From: Pseudoroseomonas cervicalis
GTDB lineage: Bacteria > Pseudomonadota > Alphaproteobacteria > Acetobacterales > Acetobacteraceae
NCBI RefSeq assembly: GCF_030818485.1
Contig: NZ_JAUTAJ010000004.1
Location: 1,901,001-1,965,000 of the forward strand
DNA: 64,000 nt
Direction: 5' to 3'
Within the stretch, counting starts at the first letter, position 1; each line of letters starts with the position of its first letter. Made by a program: the position numbers and the translations under genes. Under the pieces are notes generated by a model. It made no database searches and had not been told where the DNA came from. It saw only the letters and a program-made list of their open reading frames with translations. This document shows positions 56,756-64,000 of the stretch, in pieces.

Positions 56756-57370
56756 TCAGGCCTGGGCGGCGATGCCACGCTCCAGCGCGCCCAGCGCGGC
56801 GGCGAAGGCCTCGGTCATGGCCGCCGCCAGCGCCTCGGGGCGCAGCGGCCGCCCGGGCGGCAATGGCGCCGTGCCGGTCACCGCCAGCTGGCTGACCACG
56901 CGCGTGCCCTCGCCGCCCTCGCGCAGCAGCACGGCGGACAGGCCGGCGCGCGCCTCGCCCCGGCCGAGATCGGCCAGCAGCGCGGTCAGCTCGGTCTCCA
57001 GCGTCAGGTCGGCGCTGGCCCGGCTGCCCGGCGCCACCACGGCGGAGAACAGGCCGGAGCCGGCGAGCCAGCGACGCAGCGCCTCCTCGGCCAGTTCGGA
57101 GGGCGGCGCGCTCCATTCGGCGTAGAAATCCACCTGCTCGGTGCCGTCCTCGCGCAGGCTGCGCAGGCCGCGCGCCTCCAGCCCCGGCGCCGCGCGCATC
57201 AGCCGCACCAGCAGCACCCGGCGCGCCCGCCCGCCCGGCACCGGGCCGGGATGCTGCGGCGTCAGCGGGAAGCGGCGCACCTCGACATAGGGCCGGTCCG
57301 GCAGCACCGAGCAGGCGGCGAGGCCGAGCGGCGCGAGGGCCAGCAGCGAACGGCGAGGCAGGCGGGACAT
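56756..57370 (-). CDS. ABC-type transport auxiliary lipoprotein (PqiC/ABC_trans_aux family)
   Basis: 204 residues. Lipoprotein signal with lipobox LAAC (cysteine 20). The domain matches the ABC_trans_aux pattern: VRRFPLTPQ, RRVLLVRLMRAAPGLEARGL, VDFYAEWSAPPSELAEEALRRWLAGSGLFSAV and ADLTLETELTALLADLG. Works with MCE proteins as an outer-membrane lipoprotein. ATG 57370 has CAGGAG nine bases upstream. Last gene of the MlaEFD-like operon, 34 bases after the MCE gene; it stands where an MlaC or MlaA might otherwise be. Confidence 0.85.
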   Translation of the reverse strand: MSRLPRRSLLALAPLGLAACSVLPDRPYVEVRRFPLTPQHPGPVPGGRARRVLLVRLMRAAPGLEARGLRSLREDGTEQVDFYAEWSAPPSELAEEALRRWLAGSGLFSAVVAPGSRASADLTLETELTALLADLGRGEARAGLSAVLLREGGEGTRVVSQLAVTGTAPLPPGRPLRPEALAAAMTEAFAAALGALERGIAAQA

Positions 57371-57404
57371 GGGCACGGGCTCCTGGCGGGGTGCGGCGGG
57401 GGCG

Positions 57405-58430
57405 TCAGCGGTAGTTCGGCGCCGGCGGCGGCGCGCCGAAGATCGCCTGGCCGGGGGCGCGGCGCAGCGCCTCGGTGGTGTCGCGCAGATTGCCGGCTAC
57501 CGCCCGCAGGTCGCGCAGCAAGGGGCCGAGATCGGCATTGGCGTCCTGCGTCGTGGTGCGGGCGCTGCGCGCCACCTGCTCCAGCGCGGCGATGGCCGCC
57601 GGCAGCCGGGCCAGCGCCTGGCGCAGCTCGGCCGCGGCGGCCGAGGCATTGGCCAGCGTCGCCCGCGCCTCCGGCCCGCCCACCAGCCCGCGCAGCTCGG
57701 CCACCGTCTGGCGCAGCTCGCGCACCAGCCCGGGCAGGTCGGTCTCGCTGGCCATGCCGCGCAGCGCCGTCATGGTCTGCGCCGCCTCGGCCAGGGTGCG
57801 CGACAGGTCGCCCTCCTGCAGCTGCTGCTTCACCAGCCCGACCACGGCGCTGACATCGCCCAGCAGCTGCTCGATCGGCGCCTGCTGGATGCGGGAGAGC
57901 AGCGCCTCGGCCGCGTTCTGCACCTGCGCGACGGTCGACGGCATAGCCGGGATCACCGGATAGGCCGGCTCCCAGGGCAGGTCCTCGCGCGCCGGGAAGC
58001 GCGCCGGGTTGACGAAGTCGAGCTCGATATAGGCCAGCCCCGTGATGCCCTGGCTGGACAGCCGCGCGCGCAGCCCGCGGCCCACCGCGCGCTCGGCATC
58101 CTCGGCGCTGTCGATGGTCGCCTTGGCGGGGTCGAGGGCGAGGCGCACCAGCACCAGCTGGAAGGCCTCCAGCGCCTGGTTGCGGCTGGAGGGCGGGTAT
58201 TCGGCATTGACCAGGCCGATGGCGCTGACCTGCCCCACCTGCACGCCGCGATAGCGCACCGCCGCGCCGACCTCGAGGCCGGTGACGCTCTCCCCCACAT
58301 AGGTCTCGAAGATCATCGCCTGGCGGCCGATGCCGCCGCCGGTGAGGAACAGCACGAAGCCGAGGCCGAGGGCCAGCCCGGCCAGGATCAGCGCGCCGAC
58401 ACGGACATAGAGGCGCGAGGTCTGGGGCAT
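57405..58430 (-). CDS. MlaD/MCE-domain lipid transport protein
   Basis: 341 residues. One N-terminal membrane anchor (about 8-28), the MCE domain (ETYVGESVTGLEVGAAVRYRGVQVGQVSAIGL, with FQLVLVRLALDP and GITGLAYIELDF), then a long helical tail (about 160-325) with heptad-like runs, longer than E. coli MlaD. Forms a hexameric ring bridging the periplasm. ATG 58430 is taken since the anchor follows at once. Sits one base after the ATPase stop. Confidence 0.9.
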   Translation of the reverse strand: MPQTSRLYVRVGALILAGLALGLGFVLFLTGGGIGRQAMIFETYVGESVTGLEVGAAVRYRGVQVGQVSAIGLVNAEYPPSSRNQALEAFQLVLVRLALDPAKATIDSAEDAERAVGRGLRARLSSQGITGLAYIELDFVNPARFPAREDLPWEPAYPVIPAMPSTVAQVQNAAEALLSRIQQAPIEQLLGDVSAVVGLVKQQLQEGDLSRTLAEAAQTMTALRGMASETDLPGLVRELRQTVAELRGLVGGPEARATLANASAAAAELRQALARLPAAIAALEQVARSARTTTQDANADLGPLLRDLRAVAGNLRDTTEALRRAPGQAIFGAPPPAPNYR

Positions 58431-58431
58431 G

Positions 58432-59262
58432 TCAGGCCGCCTCCCGGCGGAAGAAGGCGCGCACCGTGGGGTGCGTCGCATGGTCGCGCAATTCGCGCGG
58501 GTCGCCCTCGGCGATCATGCCCTGGGCCTGCTTGTCCAGCATGATGCAGCGATCGCCGATGGCCAGGATGCTCTGCAGCTCATGCGTCACCACCACGAAG
58601 GTGGTGCCGAGGTCGCGCGCCAGGTCGCGGATCAGCTGGTCCAGCCCGGCGGAGGTGATGGGGTCGAGACCCGCCGAGGGCTCGTCGAGGAAGAGCAGCG
58701 GCGGGTCGAGCGCCATGGCCCGCGCAATGCCGGCGCGCTTGGCCATGCCGCCGGAGATCTCGGCCGGCAGCCGGTGCGCCGCGTCGCCGAGGCCCACCAG
58801 GCCGAGCTTGATGCGCGCCACCTCCTCGCGCGCCGCGCGCGGCAGGGCGGTGTGCGCCTCGAGCGGCAGCATGACATTCTCGAGCAGCGTCATCGAGCCG
58901 AACAGCGCGCCCGACTGCCACATGACGCCGAGCCGGGCCAGCAAAGCGCGCCTTGTGGCGCCGCCGGTCCTGGCCAGTTCCTGGCCGAGGATGCCGATGC
59001 GCCCGGCACTCGGGCGGTAGAGCCCGATCAGCAGCTTCAGCAGGGTCGATTTGCCGCAGCCCGAGCCGCCCAGGATGACAAAGACCTCGCCGCGCTCGAC
59101 GCTGAAGGTGACGTCGCGGAACAGGGTGTTGGCGCCGAAGGCCATGGCGACGCCCTCGGCCGTCACCACCGGGTCGCGCGCGACATGGCGGTGGAGATCG
59201 GGGCTCTCCCCGGCGGGGCGGGGCTGGCCGGCGGGCGGGCGGGGGGCGCTGCCCATGCTCAC
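58432..59262 (-). CDS. MlaF-type lipid transport ATPase
   Basis: 276 residues. Walker A GGSGCGKST (65-73), signature ISGGMAKRAGIARA, Walker B LLFLDEPSAGLDPITS and H-loop VVVTHELQS are characteristic of MlaF. A ~30-residue Pro-rich N-terminal extension precedes the domain. Start GTG 59262 overlaps the permease stop by 4 bases (GTGA); ATG 59256 is also possible. Confidence 0.92.
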   Translation of the reverse strand: MSMGSAPRPPAGQPRPAGESPDLHRHVARDPVVTAEGVAMAFGANTLFRDVTFSVERGEVFVILGGSGCGKSTLLKLLIGLYRPSAGRIGILGQELARTGGATRRALLARLGVMWQSGALFGSMTLLENVMLPLEAHTALPRAAREEVARIKLGLVGLGDAAHRLPAEISGGMAKRAGIARAMALDPPLLFLDEPSAGLDPITSAGLDQLIRDLARDLGTTFVVVTHELQSILAIGDRCIMLDKQAQGMIAEGDPRELRDHATHPTVRAFFRREAA

Positions 59263-60356
59263 CAGCCCAGCCGGTAGAACAGCACGGCGAACAGCCCGTC
59301 CAGCACCACGGTGGAGACGATGCCGCCCACCACCGCCGCCGTCGCCGCATCGCCCACCGCGCGCGGGCCGCGCCCGGCGGAGAGGCCGGCGCGGCAGCCG
59401 ATGCCGGCCACCACCAGGCCGAAGATCACCGATTTGCCGAGCCCGCCCAGCAGCGTGCCCAGCGTCAGCCAGTAGCTGAGCTGGTTGATCACCAGCGCCG
59501 CGGGGAAACCCAGCGCGCCCATCACCGCCCCCATGCCGACCAGGCCGGAGAGGTTCATCAGCAGGGTCAGCACCGGCATCACCAGCATCGCCGCGATCAG
59601 CCGCGGCAGCACCAGCATCACCATGGGGTCGATGCCCATGATGCGCAGCGCATCCACCTCCTCATTCACCGTCATGGTGCCGAGCTCGGCGGCGAAGGCG
59701 GAGCCGGTGCGGCCGGCCAGGATGATGGCGGCGATCAGCGGCCCCAGCTCGCGCAGCAGGGAGATGCCGACCAGGGAGGGGATGTAGATCTCCGCCCCGT
59801 ATTGCCGCATCGGGATGGAGGATTGGAAGGCCAGGATGACGCCGATCAGCAGGCCGAGCAGCAGGGTCAGCGGGAAGGCGCGCAGCCCGGCCTCGTCCAG
59901 GTGCCGCAGCAGGTCGCCGACGCGCAGCCGGCGCGGCCGCGGCAGCAGCGAGAGGGTCATCACCACCGTCTCGCCCAGGAAGCCGGTGGCGGCGCGCAGA
60001 TCCTTCAGCCCACCCACCGCCCAGGCGCCGATGCCGGCGACGAAGGGCAGGCTGCGCGGCCGCGGCGCGGGGCGGGCGGCGGCCAGGGCCTGGCGGGCGC
60101 GCTCCAGCACCGCGGCGATGCGCGGCCCGGCGCCCTGCGGCGCGGCGCCGCCGGCGGCCTCCGCCCCCTGCAGCACCAGGGCGGCGCCGGTGGTGTCGAG
60201 CGCGGTGACGCCGGAGAGGTCGAGCCGCGCGGCGCCGCGCGCGGCGCGCAGCAGCCCCTGCCACACCGGCCCGACGCTTTGCGTCGTGTAGGCGCCGCGC
60301 AGCAGCAGCACCTCGCCCTGACGGTCGAAGCCCGCCTGTTCTGCCTGATCCGTCAT
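59259..60356 (-). CDS. MlaE-type lipid transport permease with fused N-terminal STAS domain
   Basis: 365 residues. Residues about 10-95 form a STAS/MlaB-like domain (ARLDLSGVTALDTTGAALVL); the MlaE permease follows (GETVVMTLSLL, LLIGVILAFQSSIPMRQYGAEIYI, GTMTVNEEVDALRIMGIDPM, GLVVAGIGCRAG). In E. coli MlaB is a separate protein, so here permease and STAS are fused, as in many other proteobacteria. Begins 47 bases after the amine-oxidase gene. Retrograde or anterograde phospholipid transport is by family. Confidence 0.93.
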   Translation of the reverse strand: MTDQAEQAGFDRQGEVLLLRGAYTTQSVGPVWQGLLRAARGAARLDLSGVTALDTTGAALVLQGAEAAGGAAPQGAGPRIAAVLERARQALAAARPAPRPRSLPFVAGIGAWAVGGLKDLRAATGFLGETVVMTLSLLPRPRRLRVGDLLRHLDEAGLRAFPLTLLLGLLIGVILAFQSSIPMRQYGAEIYIPSLVGISLLRELGPLIAAIILAGRTGSAFAAELGTMTVNEEVDALRIMGIDPMVMLVLPRLIAAMLVMPVLTLLMNLSGLVGMGAVMGALGFPAALVINQLSYWLTLGTLLGGLGKSVIFGLVVAGIGCRAGLSAGRGPRAVGDAATAAVVGGIVSTVVLDGLFAVLFYRLGW

Positions 60357-60402
60357 GCCGTGCCGCAGATAAGCGAGGGCTGACGGAAGTTTAACCCCTT
60401 TT

Positions 60403-61680
60403 TCAAGCGGCCCTGCCGCGCCGCAGCTGCGCGCGTGCCGTCGCGGCGGCCGCTTCGCCGCTCTGCCAGGCGCCGCCCAGCGTCGCGGCCAGGCGCGGAT
60501 GGCAGGCCTCGCCGGCGAAGCAGAGGCGCCCCTCCTGCAGCGGCGTGGCCAGGATGCGGCGCGCCTCCGCCCGGCCGGGCCTTGCATGCGAATAGGCACC
60601 CAGCGAGAAGGGGTCGCGCCCCCAATCGCTGGCGAGGTAGCCCTCGGCGCGGATCGCCCGGGCCGCGCGGGCGCCATAGGCGCGGGCCAGCTCGGACAGC
60701 GCATGGTCGCGCAGCGCCTCGGGCCCCTCGGCCGAGAGCGCCCAGGCCGCCTCGCCACCCAAAAACCCCATCAGATGGTCATGGCCGAAGGGCCAGGCGA
60801 TGAAGCTCATCGCCGGCTCCGCCTCGTCCTCCACCCGGCGCTCCAGCCCGGTGAAGGGGGCGAGGTCCAGCCGGTCCGCCCCCGAGGCGCGCAGCCCGAT
60901 CTTGGCCAGCAGGCCGAGCGGCAGGTCATGCGCGGCCTGCATCACCTCCGGCGGCAGCGGCGGGTCGAAGCGCACGCCGCCCGCCGCCAGCACGGCGGTG
61001 GGCAGGGTCAGGATGGCGGCCTCCGCCGCGATGCGGCCGAAATTTCCCTCGGCGACGATGCGGCGGCCGCCCCAGGAGAGGCGCTCCACCACCGCGCCAT
61101 AGGCGATGGGCAGGCCGGCGGCGAGGCCTTCCAGCAGCGTGCCGATGCCCTGCGGCAGCAGCAGATTGGGCGGGTCGAGCTGGGTGTCGAGGAAATCGGC
61201 GAGATCCATGGCGGCGAGCGGGGCAGCGCAGATCACCGGCCCTTCCCAATGCGCCACCGTCGCATCCCAGGGCCCGCCGCGCGGCGCGGCCTCGCCGGCC
61301 GAGAGCGGGCGGCCGCCCGCCGCCGCGCGCGCCGCCTGCAGCGCCGGGTGGAAGCGGGCATAGGCGGCGTCATACTCCGCCTCCTCCGCCGCCGTGGCGG
61401 GCCGGTTGCCGATGAAGCAGCGATGCCGCCGCACGCTGTCATGGTCGAAGGGCGCGGCGCCCGCCGCCAGCGGCGTCAGCGGGTTCTCCCGCGCCTGGTG
61501 CAGCCAGGTGGCGCCGAGGTCGAAGGGCGCGCCCAGCGTCGCCCGGTCGGTCCAGGCGCGGCCGCCGGGGCGGTGGCGGGCCTCCAGCAGCTGGAAATCC
61601 TGCCCCGCCTCGCGCAGCGCCCGCGCCGCCGCCAGCCCCGCCGCGCCGGCGCCGATGACGAGGATGCCGGTCTCGGCCAT
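60403..61680 (-). CDS. FAD-dependent amine oxidase-family protein
   Basis: 425-residue flavoprotein. N-terminal dinucleotide fold ILVIGAGAAGLAAARAL with the downstream LLEARHRPGGRAWT (MAO-type), the middle domain with MQAAHDLPLGLLAKIGL, and a C-terminal FAD contact in LCFAGEACHPRLAATLGGAWQSGEAAA. Substrate could be a polyamine or other amine; unknown. Located 3 bases after yccF and 47 before the mlaE-like gene, so likely in the same transcript. Confidence 0.88.
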   Translation of the reverse strand: MAETGILVIGAGAAGLAAARALREAGQDFQLLEARHRPGGRAWTDRATLGAPFDLGATWLHQARENPLTPLAAGAAPFDHDSVRRHRCFIGNRPATAAEEAEYDAAYARFHPALQAARAAAGGRPLSAGEAAPRGGPWDATVAHWEGPVICAAPLAAMDLADFLDTQLDPPNLLLPQGIGTLLEGLAAGLPIAYGAVVERLSWGGRRIVAEGNFGRIAAEAAILTLPTAVLAAGGVRFDPPLPPEVMQAAHDLPLGLLAKIGLRASGADRLDLAPFTGLERRVEDEAEPAMSFIAWPFGHDHLMGFLGGEAAWALSAEGPEALRDHALSELARAYGARAARAIRAEGYLASDWGRDPFSLGAYSHARPGRAEARRILATPLQEGRLCFAGEACHPRLAATLGGAWQSGEAAAATARAQLRRGRAA

Positions 61681-61683
61681 GGC

Positions 61684-62142
61684 TCAGCGGCGATAGCGGC
61701 CGAGCGCGGCCTCGCCACGGCGCAGCGCCATGGCGTCGGCCAGCTCGGCGGGCACGATGCGCTTGCCCACGGGGAAGAGCGCCGCCGCCGCCAGCTTCAG
61801 ATGCGCCCAGGCGAAGGGCAGGCCGATGATGGTGACCGCCGCGGCGGCGGCCAGCGTCAGATGCGACAGGCAGAGCCAGATGCCGGCCAGCAGGAACCAG
61901 AGCAGGTTGGCGATGGCGCCCAGCGGGCCGCTGCCCAGCGTCGGCCGGCCATGCAGATCCTCGGCCGAGACGATGGTGCGGCCGAAGGGGGCGAAGCTGT
62001 AGCTGGCGATCATCAGGCAGGCGCGCGCCCAGGGCAGGCCGATGATGGTCAGCGCCATCACCACCGCGGCCAGCAGCCAGAACAGCGCCGGGATGAAGCC
62101 GAGGCCGGGGACGTTCCAGAGGATGTTCAGCAGCAGGGCCAA
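61684..62142 (-). CDS. YccF-domain inner-membrane protein
   Basis: 152 residues with two YccF repeats, each a pair of hydrophobic segments: LLLNILWNVPGLGFIPALFWLLAAVVMALTIIGLPWARACL and IANLLWFLLAGIWLCLSHLTLAAAAAVTIIGLPFAWAHL. Function unknown in bacteria. First gene of the run yccF-oxidase-mlaEFD-lipoprotein. Confidence 0.88.
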   Translation of the reverse strand: MALLLNILWNVPGLGFIPALFWLLAAVVMALTIIGLPWARACLMIASYSFAPFGRTIVSAEDLHGRPTLGSGPLGAIANLLWFLLAGIWLCLSHLTLAAAAAVTIIGLPFAWAHLKLAAAALFPVGKRIVPAELADAMALRRGEAALGRYRR

Positions 62143-62324
62143 GCGAGGATCTCCGAAGGGCGGCCGGACCGATCCGGCGCCCCCGCTTCAGATGGGGATG
62201 CGGCAGGCGGATTTCTTCCCGCTGCCGCGCGCTTGTCCAGAGGCCGCGCGATCCCGCCGGCCTGGCGCCCGGCGCCGGGGCGGCCGGCCCCGCTCAGCCG
62301 CGCCGCGCCCCGCCTTGCCGGCCC

Positions 62325-63473
62325 TCAGACCTTGTGGATGTCATGCACCTGGATGCCGCTGCCCGGCGGCGGCATGGCCAGCCACTGGCCGTGCTGCAGC
62401 GTGGCGCGGGTGTCGGCGAGGCCCGCCTGCCAGTGCTCGCGCATGGTCTGGGCGCTGAACTCGTAATCCTTGGCCTGGCCCTCATAGACCTGGTGGCGGT
62501 AGATCAGGTGCAGGATCACCACCTCCGGCAGCCGCTCCAGCCGGTGCTTCAGCGCCTTCTGCCGCTCGTCCAGCCGGTCCGCCGGGATCAGCTCCAGCGC
62601 CTGCTTCAGCGCCATCTCCAGGTCGCGGATGCGGCGATGGTAGTCGGTGACGGCGCGGGTGCGGCTGCTGTAGCGGATGTCCTTCTCGCGCGCCATGACG
62701 CCGGGCATGGAGCGCGGCACCGGCCCGCGCGCGCTGAACAGGTCGACCTGGAAGGCGAGCGTGTTGCGCCCCTCCAGATTGTCCAGCAACTGGCCGAGCG
62801 GGGTGTTGGAGACCAGCCCGCCATCCCAGTAATCGTCGGTGCCGACCCGCACCATGGGCAGGGCCGGCGGCAGCGCGCCGGAGGCCATGATATGCGCCGC
62901 GGTCAGGCGCATGGTGGCGGTGTCGAAATAGGCGAAATTGCCGCTGCTGACCTTCACCGCGCCGACCGAGAAGCGGATGCGGCCATCATTCAGCCGGTCG
63001 AAATCGATCAGCGCCTCCAGCGTCGCCTTCAGCGGCGAGGAATCGTAGAAGGCGGTCGCGGTGCGCGCCCCGGGGGCGGAGAGCCAGGGATTCGGCAGGT
63101 TCGGCGTGAAGAAGCCGGGCTGGCCCTGCAGCATGGTCAGCGCCGCCGAGGCCTCGTGCCGCCATTGCCGGAACACATCGCCATCCGGCAGCGGCGCCCA
63201 GATGCGGTTGTCGGTCACCTTCTCCCAGAAGGCGCGCAGCGCGGCGACGCGGCGCTCCGGCGGGTTGCCGGCGATCAGCGCGCCATTCACCGCGCCGATC
63301 GAGACGCCGGCGATCCAGTCCAGCGCCACCCCGGCCTCGTGCAGCGCCTCATACACCCCGGCCTGGTAGGCGCCGAGCGCGCCGCCGCCCTGCAGCACCA
63401 GGGCCACGCGGCGGCAGCCCTCGGGCCGCCAGGATTCCCGGTCGGGGCGCGGGTCTGCGGGGTGGATGTCCAT
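62325..63473 (-). CDS. Patatin-like phospholipase
   Basis: 382 residues. Oxyanion loop GGGALGAYQAG (29-39), nucleophile S58 in GVSIG, and the catalytic aspartate D217 in DGG (WDGGLVSNTPL) form the patatin dyad. The C-terminal part (about 290-380, with EFSAQTMREHWQAG) matches the DUF3734 extension often fused to such patatins. Probable phospholipase A or depolymerase in the cytoplasm; frequently next to polyhydroxybutyrate-degrading genes in other genomes. Start ATG 63473. Confidence 0.88.
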   Translation of the reverse strand: MDIHPADPRPDRESWRPEGCRRVALVLQGGGALGAYQAGVYEALHEAGVALDWIAGVSIGAVNGALIAGNPPERRVAALRAFWEKVTDNRIWAPLPDGDVFRQWRHEASAALTMLQGQPGFFTPNLPNPWLSAPGARTATAFYDSSPLKATLEALIDFDRLNDGRIRFSVGAVKVSSGNFAYFDTATMRLTAAHIMASGALPPALPMVRVGTDDYWDGGLVSNTPLGQLLDNLEGRNTLAFQVDLFSARGPVPRSMPGVMAREKDIRYSSRTRAVTDYHRRIRDLEMALKQALELIPADRLDERQKALKHRLERLPEVVILHLIYRHQVYEGQAKDYEFSAQTMREHWQAGLADTRATLQHGQWLAMPPPGSGIQVHDIHKV

Positions 63474-63568
63474 CGCCTCACTCCTGGCCGGTGATACCGG
63501 TCAAGATGAGGCGCCGCCGGCCCCGCGCCAAGGCGGTCGGGCCCGGGGCGGCGGTTTTGCGCGCGCGG

Positions 63569-63594
63569 GCCGCATGCGGGCGCCCGCATGCGGC
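63569..63594. repeat. 26-base perfect palindrome
   Basis: Half-site GCCGCATGCGGGC joined directly to its exact reverse complement, in the gap between the last TctC gene and the patatin gene (both minus strand). No T-run adjoins it, so a simple terminator is not obvious; could be an operator or a repeat element. Confidence 0.6.
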
Positions 63595-63642
63595 AGGCTG
63601 CCGCCGCGCCGGGGGCGCGGCCCGGCGCGGCGGCGGCGCGGC

Positions 63643-64000
63643 CTAGAGCTTCAGGCCGAGCCGCTGGATCATCGCCTTCTCCTCCGCATTGGTGCGGCGG
63701 GCGAAGGCGGCATACTCCTCGGGGCCGAGATACTGCACCGGCATGTCGTAGCGATCGAGCACGGCGACATGCTGCGGGTCGTTCACCGCCTCGCGGAAGG
63801 CGGCATCCAGCGCCCGCACCACCGCCGGGTCCATGCCCTTGGGTCCGGCCACGCCATAGGGCGAGGTGGAGACGATATCGATGCCGAGTTCCTTCAGCGT
63901 CGGCGTGTCCTGGAAGCGCTTGGCGCGCTCCGGCCCCCAGGTGACCAGCAGCTTCATCCGCCCGTCGCGCACCATCTCGGCCCAGCCGGAGCTGTCGGCC
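63643..64000 (-). CDS. Tripartite tricarboxylate transporter substrate-binding protein (TctC/Bug), 3' part
   Basis: The last 118 residues of a Bug-family protein whose start lies beyond the window end. The frame is open through base 64000 and reads ADSSGWAEMVRDGRMKLLVTW before RFQDTPTLKELGIDIV and YGVAGPKGMDPAVVRALDAAF, the standard C-terminal half of the second lobe. Ends IQRLGLKL. Upstream of the patatin gene. Confidence 0.88.
   Translation of the reverse strand, partial: ADSSGWAEMVRDGRMKLLVTWGPERAKRFQDTPTLKELGIDIVSTSPYGVAGPKGMDPAVVRALDAAFREAVNDPQHVAVLDRYDMPVQYLGPEEYAAFARRTNAEEKAMIQRLGLKL

Overview
The window is 64 kb of a very GC-rich bacterial chromosome with tightly packed genes, many 1-4 base start/stop overlaps and pronounced G/C at third codon positions. 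The gene set points to an alphaproteobacterium: FlbT/FlaF flagellin regulators, CarD, a DUF2842 protein, AcnA-type aconitase, a Psd/PssA pair, and several TctC/Bug-type periplasmic binding proteins. The expansion of TctC proteins together with the extreme GC content fits Acetobacteraceae, Roseomonas-like lineages; that genus-level placement is inference. I see no prophage, transposase, integrase, CRISPR array or rRNA, so this is core chromosome rather than an island. One tRNA is present, tRNA-Pro(CGG).

Layout. 1-17.7 kb: tsaD (3' part), rlmJ, gpsA, ccmAB (heme export for cytochrome c maturation), acnA, two methyl-accepting chemotaxis proteins, a lipid kinase overlapping a metallophosphoesterase, an MFS transporter, and a Suv3-like RNA helicase followed by an S4-domain RNA-binding protein. 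18-19.3 kb: fdxA (7Fe ferredoxin) and carD. 19.4-22.6 kb: an Ldh_2-family dehydrogenase and a TctC protein divergent from a LysR regulator. 22.6-29.4 kb: a Bax-inhibitor-1-like membrane protein, a YbbA/YbbP-like ABC exporter divergent from a TesA-like esterase, thpR, and a copper pair (DUF2946 plus PCu(A)C). 29.5-34.6 kb: an unrecognised 485-residue membrane protein, a sirtuin, a UDG-family protein, a small metallopeptidase, mscL, a VOC protein and a glycine-zipper lipoprotein. 34.6-37.6 kb: a complete TRAP transporter. 37.9-43.9 kb: CBS protein, lipoprotein serine protease, pssA-psd, a LysM protein, cytochrome b561 and a c'/c556-type cytochrome. 44.1-47.4 kb: tRNA-Pro, a TorF-like porin, DUF2842, apt and a secreted Bug-like protein. 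47.5-52.1 kb: flaF, a second flaF, flbT, a TPR-methyltransferase and fhs. 52.4-55.7 kb: CitM-type transporter, TctC and ompW. 55.8-64 kb: an Mla/MCE-type lipid transport operon headed by yccF and an FAD oxidase, then a patatin phospholipase and a further TctC cut by the window end.

How it fits together. The cell is an aerobic, motile, chemotactic heterotroph that scavenges organic acids through TRAP, CitM and TctC-dependent systems, keeps its outer-membrane lipids in order with an Mla-like system, and has copper/heme/cytochrome functions. The most informative oddities are three single-base frameshifts in conserved genes (rlmJ, acnA and the helicase) confined to the first 15 kb, a duplicated flaF with a short upstream ORF preceding flbT, recurrent GCGA-tetraloop terminators, short tandem duplications at gene ends, and several large perfect palindromes in intergenic DNA. 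I did not find a clear multi-gene novel defence, biosynthetic or mobile system.
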